Positions 14,801-25,246 of a stretch of DNA of 64,000 nt are shown piece by piece. The notes under the pieces were generated by a model, which saw only the letters and a list, made by a program, of their open reading frames with translations, searched no databases and was not told the origin of the DNA. Every line of letters begins with the position of its first letter. Position 1 is the first letter of the stretch. This stretch comes from Spisula solida. Taxonomy: Eukaryota > Mollusca > Bivalvia > Venerida > Mactridae. The DNA lies in assembly GCA_947247005.1 (NCBI GenBank), contig OX365945.1, positions 33,224,551-33,288,550 of the forward strand. The letters run 5' to 3'. Position numbers and translations under genes: made by a program.

Positions 14801-17800
14801 CAAAGAGTGTTAAGGGTCGTAAGGATACAGGCCCATACGACTAGCAAACCCTACCTGCCAGAGTTATCGGCAACGCGTGCGTAATTAGGCGTATCTGTAT
14901 GCACGCTTTTTTAATTAGACGAGGGCCGCATTCGTTAGATGTACGTCACTTTTTCAGCATGCCCAAATACGGCGTTAATTTATGAAATGATGACTACCAA
15001 ACGGAAACGGCCGATAATTACCGAAGCGCGCACAATGCATTTTGGGTCTTTAGTTGTAATTCGGCTATTTTTAGACTTGCCTATCCATTGTTTACTAATC
15101 TTTGATTTCATAAATTAACACCGTATATTTCGGCATGTTAACAAAGAGCCGTACGACGTATGCGTGTACGGTTGACTAGTCGTACGGGCCCGTCTGTAGA
15201 CTGACTGCCTTTTCAGGCACTCAAATTTAAAGGTGCATGGTGGCTGTTTTGTGACGTTTCTGTTACTTTTACCCAAGAAAATCGGTAATCTAAATAAATG
15301 GCAATGTATGTATATAAGAAACAACACAAAAATAAGCGCTGGAAAGCATAAATAACGACATTTATAGCCCTTACTCTGAAATTTTTAACGCCATGTTGTT
15401 GTCCCAATTTTTCCGATCAGGGTCTGCAAAAACGCTCGAAAAAAGCGAATCAATGCAAACGTCTTTACTACACCGATTTACTTCGAATGCCCTCGGTCCT
15501 TATCGCGGTCATACACCCTCAAATTATACGTTTGGTCAACCACTGCTAAATTTACCTAAATATTTCCACGAGCATTGATCATCTTGGAAGATGTTAGGGT
15601 GCAGAAAATGCACGATTTTGATAAAAAAAAACTGAGCCTGTGGACAATGTTTATTTCATGGTTTATGTATTCTGAGTATGAAGCCACAATTCTGATTATA
15701 AGAGTTAAAGGAAATTGCACGATTTCACCATTCCAAAGTATTCTTTGACCATTCACACGGATATACACAGAATGTATTTCCGTGCCATTCACAACTGAAA
15801 AAAACCTTCAACATGGTACGTGTTTGTTTAAGTGATTATATAATTACGTATAGCGAATACTTTTAATAAGTTCACGTCTGATTGTAAAATTTGATGCAAA
15901 GAAATCTCAAAATTGAAAGCAAAAAAGAAATTCTTTCTAAATATTTGCTTAATCGTGCACTGGTGTACGTTAATATTAATTTAACCATAACGTGATGAAG
16001 GCTATATATATGAAATTAAGCCAGAACTGTTATAAACTATATGTTATGTTACGTCATACATAAACATAAATTAACTTTGATTGAGACATATGCGTATATG
16101 ATACAAAATATGCTCGTTTGTTATAAATTAACAAGTTAAACTGAATATGGTTTCAAACGTTAGTGACTTTATTAATATGTATTCATATGGATGAAAATTA
16201 GTGCAAATGTTGATTTGACATTATTAATATGTATTCAATTGGATTGCCATTCCTATACAAAGAAAGACAACGCCAATGTGCCTCGACGTCTAGCGGGGGA
16301 CCATACCAAGAAACGGGAAACAAACAGGTGCAAATATACTTAGCAACTTTTCTAAGTCCTCACTTATATTTTTGATGATAACTTTATCAACCTTGTACAT
16401 ATCTCAATGACATTTGGCTATAATATACGTGTGTTATCGATTTGTAGAATTGTACATCAACACGTCGATTTCGATATATATTTATTGAGTGAAACAATCT
16501 TAACCTAACAAGTAAAGAAGGTAAAAGTCACAAATACAGATTTTGATATCTGGGATGACTATAATCTCGCATGTTAATTAAACATTAATTAACATGCGTG
16601 CTATAATGTAGTCTGATTTTTCTGCTAGCAGTCACAGACGAGACTCGGAAGCATTGCTGAACGAATAGACTCGTTAAATTTACTGTATGAACTCAAAGTG
16701 GTATCATGTCTCCGGAGTAGCCCAATGTAACGTCATAACGTCACTTCAAATTGACGAACGCTCTTGCAACCTGAATTTTAATCAAATTACCTTTAACTAA
16801 ACACTCGAGGACATGTTTATATTGTAAATCAATCAGACAGTGATGTTTTAGGTAATTATTCTGACATGTCGACAGAAAATGCCACACTGTACCGTACTGA
16901 CGTCACGTCATATTTTTTCTGACATTGGTCATAATCCGCAAGTGTTTGGAACACATTCCGGGGATGTGTAACTGTGTAACAACGGCAAAACCACGTGTCA
17001 TACGGCCGGTTTGTGACATGGATTAATTTGTCTGCCGCATACAAACATCACTTGAGAAATTCGGTTGCGCCACTGTCAATAATAAAAAAGTTATTAATCA
17101 ATGAAAACGAGGACTTAGAAAAGTTGTTAAGTATATCTAAAAATACAGATCTTTGATTCACGGTGTTTCTGGTGGCGAAGCAGTACAATTTTAATACTTT
17201 GATTTTACTTCTGATGTTTAAAGTTTAAAATGCAGAAAATTGCACGATTTTAATTAGAAAAAAAAGAAAAAAATCTTCACAGAGAGGAGATAACCCTCCT
17301 GCACTCACCCCAGCTTAACCTCACAAAAGCTCAAGTCCTCTTTCTAAATTTTCTCGATCCAGGCCTGGGCGAGGCCTCCAGAAGATATGTTAGTCATTTT
17401 ATGTTTTGGGGGACAGTGCATGCTACATGTACAAAAGATACCCCAGTTCCTGAAGCAATCCTGGTTTCTTTTTTATACGTGTCTGATGTAAAGCATCATA
17501 CACGGGACCGCGGTTTTTAAAATCTCATCCGAAAGACCACCGAGTCCAATCGTTCATTGCGAGTAGAAGGTTTTAACGCATGGGTAGACGTTATTTTACC
17601 TCTAAAATGGACCAACGTAAGAAAATCGATTGTCATTTTCCCCCTTCAACCTCTAGTAAATGAAGATACATGTATAACCGAAGATGATCACTGATAACTA
17701 ATTTTTCATACGAGGGGTGTTCGAAAAGAAATGCAATTCCTTGCATATGTTCGCATGTTCGGAATTTTCGCACATCATACTATCGTGTTCTCATGGTAAA

Positions 17801-18234
17801 ATTAGGTGGACTAGTGGTCTAGTGGTAAGGGCTACTGACTGCTGATCTGAAGGTAGTGGGTTCGTTCCCTACCCCAGACGGTCAAAAAGTGAAATGCTGT
17901 TCAGTGTTTCCCACATAACATAACTAAACTTACTAACAATCTTTCAGACGAGACGTTAAGCGAGGTCCCGTGTATGATGCTTTACATCGGCACGTAAAAG
18001 AACCAGGGATGCTTCTGGAACTGGAGAATCTTCTGTATCATGCACTATCCCCCAAACACTAAAGTGACATATGGATTAACCGGTGGCGAGGATAAATAAA
18101 AGCAAAATAAACAAATGGTAAAATTTGACTTACTTCGGGACATTGGTTTGGTACGCGGGAAATGGGGCCCGTTCATGTCGTGTTCGGGACCGTGTCGTAC
18201 GCTGTACACAATAAACACGTCTATTGTTATTCAT
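2877..18234 (-). CDS. SNW1: SNW1/SKIP (SNW domain-containing protein 1), 13 coding exons
   Basis: SNW1/SKIP is a spliceosome component and transcription co-regulator in the nucleus. Coding exons in transcript order (all minus strand): 18134-18234, 13159-13231, 12751-12825, 12186-12347, 10209-10408, 9379-9483, 8608-8677, 7573-7755, 6975-7110, 6504-6603, 5179-5296, 4101-4258, 2877-3072. All junctions are GT-AG, phases agree, and they give about 558 aa (human SNW1 is 536). Visible hallmarks are ILPAPTQR near the start, PPYGHRKGWIPR, DFGDGGAFPEI, the SNW-type core SNWKNVKGYTIPLDKRLAAD, the basic helix REEIRRERHKERQRDRNLAR, and the C-terminal KKRRE before the stop. Exon 1 encodes a 33-residue lead before ILPAPTQ where human has a few residues; an in-frame TGA lies upstream of its ATG, so the ORF is closed, but the true first exon could differ. 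Introns hold MITEs, SINEs and a minisatellite. Identity is near certain; the start is less so. Confidence 0.95.
3632..4100. repeat. 52-bp minisatellite, 9 copies, in the last SNW1 intron
   Basis: Nine head-to-tail copies of a 52-53 bp unit that begins tagcactccacccattaggc, continues with a CCGGCACATCGGG-like middle and ends aataacaaatgcatctaacc. Copies differ at a few positions each (for example cattaggcc, catttggcc, cataggg). The array ends exactly at the 5' splice site of SNW1 exon 12: the last catctaac is the intronic part of the donor on the minus strand. Confidence 0.93.
4960..5168. mobile_element. Short MITE-like repeat (family also at 9147-9325)
   Basis: A stretch of about 200 bp with a gttttgctgatygt..ggcatat core, a cgaaattctaccact-like block and a ggttaacag / ggtttacagt end. 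It is shared with 9147-9325, whose ends read actgtaaacc and ggttaacag, which suggests inverted termini. It lies 10 nt from the SNW1 exon 11 donor. The superfamily is not determined; ACTGTAAACC ends are common in Tc1-like MITEs. Confidence 0.5.
5330..5747 (-). mobile_element. tRNA-derived SINE
   Basis: On the minus strand the head (5747 to about 5686) reads as a tRNA with an A box TTTAGCTCAGTGGTAACGC, an anticodon arm CTGGG-CTGTCAA-TCCAG (loop anticodon GTC, Asp-like) and a B box GGGTTCAATCC. It has no matching acceptor stem, so it is not a working tRNA. It is followed by a body that includes GTGCTATACACCGGGCAC and AAAGAACCAGG, and a tail ending GGCGCTATATAAATCTGG. It sits in an SNW1 intron in the same orientation as the gene. 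Confidence 0.8.
5985..6488. mobile_element. MITE with TIR GGCC(C)..ATCTCCC, carrying a nested MITE
   Basis: The left end ggcctccatctcccaaagcc and right end gagatgtttcaggagatc agggcc are inverted. An uninterrupted 250-bp copy lies at 34339-34588. The copy here is longer because a second element (6018-6260, termini gatgtcaacag and ttgacacccct) is inserted in it. The right end falls 15 nt from the SNW1 exon 10 donor (6503). Confidence 0.75.
6018..6260. mobile_element. Nested MITE (family also at 37036-37300)
   Basis: Inverted ends (g/a)TGTCAACAGG and ATTGACA(C/T)CCCT enclose about 245 bp with shared blocks such as gcggc(c/t)gaccac, ccatttcttgagatatttt and catcaaataac. The related copy at 37036-37300 matches over its whole length. 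It is inserted in the MITE at 5985-6488. Confidence 0.7.
7975..8126. mobile_element. Fragment of the GCTGGCTTAGAA MITE family
   Basis: Shares ttttgagaaaacaagaaa, a gtctgaaaa..tact block, tatgggtcttataaggtc and the terminal cttctcattctaagccag with the complete copies at 40441-40676 and 63445-63723. The left TIR is missing or decayed. It lies in an SNW1 intron. Confidence 0.6.
9728..10118. mobile_element. hAT-type MITE
   Basis: Ends TAGAGCTGTCATTGATTCG and ATTAATGACAGCTCTA are inverted. Flanking 8-mers acaagcac (left) and tcaagcac (right) differ at one base and are read as a target-site duplication. An 8-bp duplication with such ends is the hAT signature. The inner part is rich in cgatacatcgatat palindromes. 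No coding capacity. It lies in an SNW1 intron. Confidence 0.8.
13629..14171. mobile_element. Dispersed repeat, second copy at 53897-54503
   Basis: About 540 bp, starting atgctttccaacttgtttca and ending gaaagttggtaaccat; the ends are weakly inverted (CTTTCCAACTT / AAAGTTGG). The copy at 53897-54503 is very similar and in the same orientation but keeps about 44 bp near its end that is missing here. No open frame. It lies in SNW1 intron 1. Confidence 0.8.
14177..14710. mobile_element. TIR element (ATATCGACATTA ends)
   Basis: The left end atatcgacattag..aaaacccgttttccgg is repeated in inverted form on the right as ccggaaaaacgggttttatt..taatgtcgatat. Inner subterminal parts also match (gtatagagcaa / ttgctcgataa, ggtcaggggg / tcaggggggg). 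No coding capacity. It is placed directly after the 13629-14171 repeat in SNW1 intron 1. Confidence 0.75.
14830..15190. mobile_element. Foldback element with long arms
   Basis: Left arm ggcccatacgactagc..., with gcatgcccaaatacggcg and ttaatttatgaaatga further in, is inverted on the right as tttcataaattaacaccgta, cggcatgtt and gactagtcgtacgggcc. The arms cover most of the 360 bp, so the transcript could form a long hairpin. It lies in SNW1 intron 1. Confidence 0.65.
16335..17135. mobile_element. TIR element of about 800 bp
   Basis: Ends tatacttagcaacttttcta and tagaaaagttgttaagtata (each followed by or preceded by agtcctc/gaggact) form a near-perfect TIR of about 27 bp. A central palindrome at 16557-16614 pairs gcatgttaatt with aattaacatgc. 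No gene is visible inside. It lies in SNW1 intron 1. Confidence 0.75.
17390..17560 (-). mobile_element. Antisense SINE 3' portion
   Basis: The reverse complement contains CGTGTATGATGCTTTACATC, a TAAAA(A)GAA(A)CCAGG block and CAGTTCCTGAAGC, matching the 3' half of the plus-strand SINE at 17811-18110. The tRNA-like head is not recognisable here. With 17811-18110 it forms an inverted pair in SNW1 intron 1. Confidence 0.65.
17811..18110 (+). mobile_element. tRNA-derived SINE
   Basis: The tRNA-like head has A box TGGTCTAGTGGTAAGGGC and B box GGGTTCGTTCCC. Then follow a cagtgtttcccaca block, gtgtatgatgctttacatcg, the ggcacgtaaaagaaccaggg core and an A-rich end (aataaaagcaaaataaac). It ends 24 nt before SNW1 exon 1 (18134), in antisense orientation. 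Confidence 0.8.
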
Positions 18235-18369
18235 AACGCAAGATTTCAAAAATCAATTGTTTTCTTGAACAGTTAGGTTACTTAAGCTTTTAACCAATTT
18301 AACGACAACAAATCCATGAAACATGCTTCAAATGTAAGTTTATATGTGTGGAACTAAAATGATTGATGC

Positions 18370-19480
18370 ACAGACATTTAGCGCACAGAACTAAAAAACT
18401 TTATCAGTGAATTCACGTAGAGAACGAGTATATGTGTGACATGATGCTCAGATAACTAATGCATTTTAACAATATTTGTGAATGTTATCAAGAAGAGAGC
18501 GAGTTGGTGTTTGATACTGCATAGATAAACATTTTTTTCTAGATCACTTCGCTTGCACAATAAGTTCATCAGTGAACAATTAGCAATGAATGAGTTTGTG
18601 TGGCATGCTGCTAATGTATACAATGCACTTTTTGCTGCTCATATAAACAACGCATTTTTCTAGTTCGCTCCGCTCGCACAACGACTTTATCCAGTTTGTG
18701 AGGCATGCTGCGTAGGTACAGAATACATTTTTTGTAACTTAAATTAATGTATAAGCTTTGCATTTTTAGCTCAGTAGATAACCTTGCCAGTCAATATAAT
18801 CAAGCAAAGAAAGATTCTGCGACATGTTATGTAAATCAGCAATTTTTAAGCGTTTTTCTAGCACGCTTTGCTAGCGCAATAATTTTATCATTGAACATTA
18901 CCAATTTCAGAACATGTTTGTGTGGTATGCTGCTCCCACAAACAATGCAATTCTTTCGCTGACGCGGTAACTTTATCATTGAACACTGTTAAGTAGAGAA
19001 CGAGTTTGTGTGATAGGCCTATATATATTGCTCTGGAAACTCGAAAACATTACATTTTTTAACTCGCTACGCTCGCTTAAAAGACTTTCTCATTGGAGAA
19101 ATATATTATACTCAGATAGAAATACATTCTTTACAGCTCGCGTAATAATCGCAAACAGTTTTTTGACATGATTTTCAGATAAGCAATTCATTTCCCCTAA
19201 ACAAATATCGGTGCAACAAGCCCCATACTTCCATCAGAAGGAGGGCAACATCCCCTTCTCTAAACGTCCCGGACCGTCACCTCTTCAAGACTCGATCCCC
19301 AACCTTTTTAATCATCATGGAAAACCGATAGCCGTTTTCATATTGAAGTAAGAAGGCTATTATTAAATAAATCGTTGTATCTTTCCATTACTTCTCAGAT
19401 AAGCAATGCAATTTTCTGGTTCGCACAATTACGTATACATGCACGTATCTTCAAATTGAGAACGATTTTTTGTAGCATTT
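18370..19480. repeat. Degenerate tandem array with cgctccgctcgc motifs
   Basis: Successive diverged copies share actttatcattgaacatt, a gtttgtgtggcatgctgct block, caatgcattttt and a (c/t)tcgct(c/a)cgctcgc(a/t)c motif, spaced roughly 120-150 bp. I count about seven partial units. It is in the SNW1 upstream flank, where a promoter would be expected; no clear core promoter was identified. Confidence 0.6.
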
Positions 19481-19694
19481 TGCTCACATAATGATCCCAT
19501 ACATAGCCTTTGCTAAATTCCTTCTCGTAATAAAAATATCCTTTGAGTTCGTATGATACTGTTGAAAAGTAGAAAAGTATTGACCGTAATTATTCAGCAT
19601 ATTTTGGATGTTTTATATCACAAAACCTGTCCTCAGGTGGATCTAGTGATTTAGTATTGCCGGCTGTGTAATAAGTATACTCAAAGACTCAGTC

Positions 19695-19981
19695 ATGCAC
19701 CAGTCAATATTATGCCCGCTCGGGGGATGCAGGGGGAATTAGAGACAACCTTATCGACTCCGAGTCCCGGGGAATAGACTTTGGTCCAGAAATTTTGACA
19801 CCGCGAAAAACGACAGTGATACTTTAATTCGTGTTTTTATTAAAGTACCCGGATGAAAAACTATGCCCCACGGTGAGGATTTAGAGAGTAAACATTGTCT
19901 CCATGGTGGGGATTTAGACATAAAAAATGTCTAATTCCTCCTGGGTCGCCCCCCGGGCGGTCAAAATATTGACTGGTGCAT
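19695..19981. mobile_element. MITE with ATGCACCAGTCAATATT TIRs
   Basis: A 287-bp element with left end atgcaccagtcaatatt followed by cccgctcggggg, and right end ccccccgggcgg followed by aatattgactggtgcat. Inner GTGGGGATTTAGA-like segments are repeated. A single related end (gcaccagtcaattgaaacca) occurs at 29548. Confidence 0.8.
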
Positions 19982-20195
19982 TGATCCAACATGCTCGTGG
20001 AGCAGTTCTCTAGCGTTCAATGACGCACCATGCTCAACTGCGAGACTGCAATTTTAAGACATAATACAACTGTATTGATATATAAATAGTGTATAAAATG
20101 AGTTGAAAGCCACTAAAAAAATGTCCCGAGTATCGTTTTTCTTGTGCCAGCACCCAAATGTCAAGCATTTGACCTACAAACATTTAGTAAAAGAG

Positions 20196-20283
20196 TGCCC
20201 CGGGTGAGGCTCGAACTCACAGCCTCCGCATGTCATAATACTGTCTATAAGTACGGCGCGCTAACCGATTGCGCCACCGGGGC
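20196..20283 (-). tRNA. tRNA-Ile (anticodon UAU) with 14-nt intron
   Basis: The acceptor stem GCCCCGG pairs perfectly with CCGGGGC, followed by discriminator A. The D arm reads GCGCAATCGGTTAGCGC. The anticodon stem CCGTA/TGCGG holds loop CT-TAT-A plus a split base, and the T arm contains GAGTTCGAGCCTC. An intron of 14 nt (20232-20245) sits one base 3' of the anticodon, the canonical position; removing it leaves 74 nt. A T-run terminator follows on the minus strand (TTTT at about 20189-20192). tRNA-Ile(UAU) genes commonly carry an intron in animals. Confidence 0.95.
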
Positions 20284-21705
20284 ATACGGCCAGGTAAATA
20301 CCAATACAGTCATGTAATAAATAGCGACCGTCTGTTCCCGCGCGACACATTGATCGCACAAACCGACCCATATAAACTCAATTAAGTAGAAGTATTTTGA
20401 TGATATGTCGATAAAAACCAATGTTAAGTGGAATTTAAGCACAGCCTATATATACATAGTGTATGTGCAATATTTATCTTCTTAAGATAAATATCTAAAT
20501 ATAGATCGTATACGCAACACCCAGGGATTTATAAAATTCAAGTCTTACTTTAATTTTTATCTCATCATACTAAATCAGAAAATGTAGAATGGTTAATAGG
20601 GATTGTTGTAAGATTTGGGTATCTGTGGCCGAAGAAACGCTCTGGACACAATAACGATATTAATTTTGAACTTAATAGGTTCTTTAAACTGTTTTTAAGT
20701 ATAAGTAAAACATTAATTTACTAATCGTTCAGTGACGTTCACATGCTCTTTTTGTGACAAGTTTATTTTATGATACAAGAGATTATAGGTTCAACTATAT
20801 ACTTAACTTAAAACGGTGGTGTATTCGTGGATCAGACAAAAATGCAGGCCTACAGAAAACTCTTGGAACGGTTTCACTATAGAACATGCCATAGTGACTG
20901 ATACCAGAACAGAACAGAACACTCGCCCACTCCAATTTTTAAGCGTTAGAGCATAATTAAATATCCCCAAATTCAAAGCATTTAGTTTTTCTGCATTTTT
21001 TCATTTGAGTATACTAGTTACGATTTTATAAGTAAATCGGAAACTTTAAAAACAAACCCATTCTGTCACGTAGAGCAGCGTGTAAATGGCGTCACGAAAA
21101 AGAACACAAAGTGGGCATGTTCTCAACGTCATAGCAACGTCAGATACAACTGACGCTAACGTCATATAAGATGCACAATTGAATTCATTTCCGATGGTAT
21201 TAATCTAAGAATTTGTTTTAAAAGTAGGCATACCCTTTCACCTTTGTGTCGCTTTAATTTTTCAAGGGACTAGATCTCTATAAAAATTATAAGCAAAAGT
21301 AAAAACATTTAGATTTTACATACAATGTAATTTATTAGCACATCATAATGTATGTATCCTATTGCTGACACAGTCATCAAATGTTCTGTAAACATTAATT
21401 ATTGCCTATCTCTACTATATTTGTCTACAATGTGATTTTTACAATAAAATTCAATCGATCATTTAAACTCATTCAATAAGTTTAAACCGCGTATAATTTA
21501 CATTGTAATGCATAAATGGCAATGTCACCACGTATTGAGTTTGTCGCAACCTATTTAAACATTTGTTTATTACACTTATCGATTTCACGCCCGGCATTCT
21601 TTAATTAAATCCTTATTTAAAAGCCACGGATCGGGCTTACGTTATTCGGCCAAAAGCATTCCGAATGTACTGACGTCGTCCTTAACAACTACGAACAGAG
21701 GCAAA

Positions 21706-24612
21706 ATGGCGGCGCTCAGTATGGGAGCGTTTGGCGCTTACAAACAGGCTTATAGTAGATATGTTCAGGATTTAGAAGAACGTGAAAAAGAGATTTTGGA
21801 AAATGGTGAACAATCTCCTGAAACGGAAACCGTTTGGGTGACAAAACGATACGTGCCTACAGACTTACGTTCAACCGCGCCAGTTCCTCGCCATAAGCTA
21901 CTGGCACCCAAGCAGTTGCCGCACGCAGAACGCCACTGGATCCCTACAATGGACCCGCCACTGAGAAGTTTTGAAAGAGGTACATCTGCCTACGTCTATA
22001 GATCACTGCCATCCACCAGATGTGAGGATTATTCGACACTAAGGCAGATGCTGCCATCTAGCGGAAGCATCCATAAATTGAACCCACCGAGCTGGGGGAC
22101 ACATTACTCACTGCCACCTCTTGTCATTGGCAGTTCAAACAAGAGATTTCCATTAGTGAACAGTCCAATGACCAGGTAAGCATTTTATTAACAAACAATT
22201 TTAATTTATTTCTTATTCTTTTTGTCTCTATCTCCCTTTCTTTCAAACTTCTCTTCTCTCTTTCTTTCTGTATTGTCTTAATTATTCTATTCCGTTATTT
22301 TATTTCTTTCGATTGTTAAATTAAGGATTATTTCAAAATAATAACTAGATCTATAATTTTGTCAAAAAGTGTTCATATATATGTCGTCACAAGAAAAGCT
22401 ATCATAATTTATAAAAGCTTTCGTTTTGGGATTGTTAGAAATATAAATATATGTTTTTCATAAGCAACGATTCAATACATCGATTCACCCCTACATAGGG
22501 CCTACATGTACAAATAACCGAATTGTAACTAACATGCAATATTCAAGTGTATACATTTTACCTATCGGCATTTCTAGACTTCAAATCTTACTATTTATTC
22601 ACCGCATATTAGTTTTAATTAAATACTAATTTATTTATGTTGATTGCGGAACAACTTCTACGACTAAAAAAGATAAGATAATCTTTATTTAAAGTCGGTT
22701 ATGAGTTAACACATAATTAAAGCATAAGCTTAAAGCGTGTATCCGACATAATAATCTGATATTAATCATTCTCGAAACCTCATTTCTGATGGTATCCGCA
22801 GCCTTATCTTTAAGTCTAATATTTTTCTGCCAATCAATCAACGAAATGACGCGTTGTAGATAAAAGACTTGAAATAAAACGCGATATGAGCAATGCCATT
22901 TAATTTATTATTCCAAAGTGTTTAAATGAGCGTGTATTCGTATGAAAATAAACCCGTGTATTTGTTGGGGGATTTGTTGCGGCTTTAAACTACAATCCAT
23001 TGTATGGCATATTTGATCTGTTCAGGATTTATTAAATAACGTGTATGGAAAAACCTAATCTCTTTAAAGTTTTACATTCAACAAAATGTGATCGGTTTAC
23101 AAAATAAGACAGGGAAATGGCAATTTACTCTTTCTTATATCTGAAGTTTACTAGTATTTATGAATACGAATGTATCACAAGATATTGTTTAAATTGTTCG
23201 GTTTGTATGGGTCTACATGTTCCATTTAACGTGGGAAGTATTTAAACATATTGTTTGTAATGTCTAGAGGTATTCATATTCTATTGATTTCCGTCTGAAT
23301 TACCCAGTCTACTTAAGCGTAGGTTATCTAAGATCAACATAATGTAAATATACATAATGAATGACATATTGATAAATAGATACTATTTTGTGGAGTACAT
23401 TGTATTTATATACATATTTAATAACCGTAAAATGTGCAGTATACATTGATCCGTCATAAACAATACATACGTAATATAACTATGAAAAGGCTAAATGTTA
23501 CCTGAACCACACATATTTTTTATTTTGCCTACTCCTGTTGTTTGTATTATACATGTATATATGACAATGCTGTCTGAAGTATACATGTATAAGATTCAAA
23601 CAAGATATTATTTTCGTTCTGGTAACGTTACTTACCCTATTTGGCTGCCCTAAATCCTAAATCGTTTTATTGCATATTGCCGAAAGCCATTGTGTACAGT
23701 CGATATTACACCAAAATAAATCAATTAATTAAAAAATTAAAAGAAATAATAAAAAATAAAAACCTTATAGCATTAGCACATCACGGTACGCAAGTAACGT
23801 TTTATGTAAATTACGACACTAGATGTTGCTGTCTGTCTGCTACAAATCCCACTCTAGAAGGACCGGTTGGGTGTTGCAAGATAGGCATACACCTTCGTAA
23901 GATAAACTGAATCCCGTTTATACACCGATTAAGTATTATTCTGACTAAACTTTAATAGACCCAGTACATATTATGACTTTGAAACGAATATTTTAAGATG
24001 TTATGACAACAACTTTTATTTGACATTAGTACTATAGTACTACACATATACCAATGTTTTGTTATCGTTATCATATAAATACATTCCCCATAAATCACCA
24101 TAATGTATGATATTACCATCTTAATTCCACCATAACCGATACCATTGTACAACTATTATTCACATGTCATTACTTTGTAATCTGTGAAATGTATGCAAAT
24201 AAAGTTATTGTTCTGTTCTGTTCTGTTCTGTTCTGTTCTGTTCAGTTCTGTTCTGATAACATATCGGAGTCGGGAAGTAAATGCGAAGATCGTATGTTCC
24301 AAATCTTATTTATTTGTTTTCTTTCATAATTTCCAAAATTTAAAACCCTTTTTATTTGCCCATTCTTCATAACACCAACTTGTTGGATAATAAAATCGAA
24401 ATTTCTAAAATGAGCTTTGGATTCGAATATTCGTCCTTTTTTTTCGAATACATTACATATTCGGATATTCGGTCCCATCTCTAATAATAATATATTCGTG
24501 TTCGTTCGAGGCTTCGCTTCCTGACTACGACATATCTAAGACAAAAGGTACCAACGAGTAGTTCCTTATAGCTAGATACTGACTTTTAAACAGGGAACCA
24601 TGTTTTATTCTC

Positions 24613-24651
<39 letters not shown>

Positions 24652-25246
24652 TATTATTATTATTATATAATAATAATAATATTTTTTAAATTATTATTAT
24701 TATATTATTATTATTATATCTAAGACAAAATGTACCAACGAGTAGTTCCTTATAGCTAGATACTGACTTTTAAACAGGGAACCATGTTTTATTCTCTGAT
24801 TTCCTCGTCGTGACTATGACTACTATTATACTCGTAGAAATGAGGCGAAGGGGTGACTTATATTAAATGTGGACCTTAATGATTGTTTCACAAACGCACA
24901 AAAATAAACATGTAAAAGCGTTCAAGTTGACTCAAATGAACACATTTTTACAGCCTCTCATGTTACAAAAACCACAGAAACCTGATATTTTAATATATAT
25001 GGCCCAAAACACTATCCAACCAAGACCCCGTTACTGACAAACACCCATAGAGAAATGGGTGCTTGTCCGTAACGGGGTCTTGGATAGTGTTTTGGGCCAT
25101 ATACATGTATATAATAATATCAGGTTCCTGTGCAAAAACATATTAAAGTTCCTGGTGTACTAGTCATTCACAATGGAATTCTGTTTGTATATTTCAGATA
25201 CGTAGATGACATGCACCTTACCAACCGATTGTTCAAACTCCACTAG
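21706..25246 (+). CDS. Unrecognised two-exon gene, 172 aa
   Basis: I do not recognise this protein. Exon 1 is 21706-22175 (156 codons plus AG) and ends at a good donor (CCAG|GTAAGC). Exon 2 is 25198-25246, after acceptor atatttcag, completes an Arg codon and adds a short conserved-looking tail (RYVDDMHLTNRLFKLH) before TAG. The start MAALSMGAFGAYKQAYSRY has a favourable context (aaaATGGCG). The protein has an acidic patch near residues 23-42 (LEEREKEILENGE), then a basic, proline-rich, low-complexity body, with no signal peptide and no membrane segment. Small proline-rich proteins of this kind are frequent among ciliary or sperm microtubule-associated proteins in animals, but I see no diagnostic motif, so that is only a guess. 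The clean junction, long open exon and unbroken frame support a real gene. Confidence 0.75.
24532..24797. repeat. 82-bp direct repeat flanking an (AAT)n/(ATT)n tract
   Basis: 24532-24613 and 24716-24797 are identical apart from one base (aaagg versus aaatg). Between them are about 100 bp of (taa)n, (tta)n and a second taa/tta stretch, which can fold on itself. Confidence 0.9.
24981..25124. repeat. Foldback hairpin of about 144 bp
   Basis: The left arm cctgatattttaatatatat then ggcccaaaacactatccaa and aagaccccgttac is inverted on the right as gtaacggggtctt, ggatagtgttttgggcc and the terminal aatatcagg. The loop is near cccatagagaaatggg. The arms are about 60 bp; it lies 73 bp before exon 2 of the 172-aa gene. 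Confidence 0.85.

Larger units (their letters stand above)
22176..25197. other. Intron of the two-exon gene
   Basis: AT-rich, 3.0 kb, with no second gene visible. It contains a (TTCTG)n run at 24211-24255 after aataaagttattg (it looks like the 3' tail of a truncated retrotransposon), a direct repeat around an AAT/ATT tract (24532-24797), and a hairpin (24981-25124). From 22200 to 24180 I see only simple AT-rich sequence. Confidence 0.6.
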
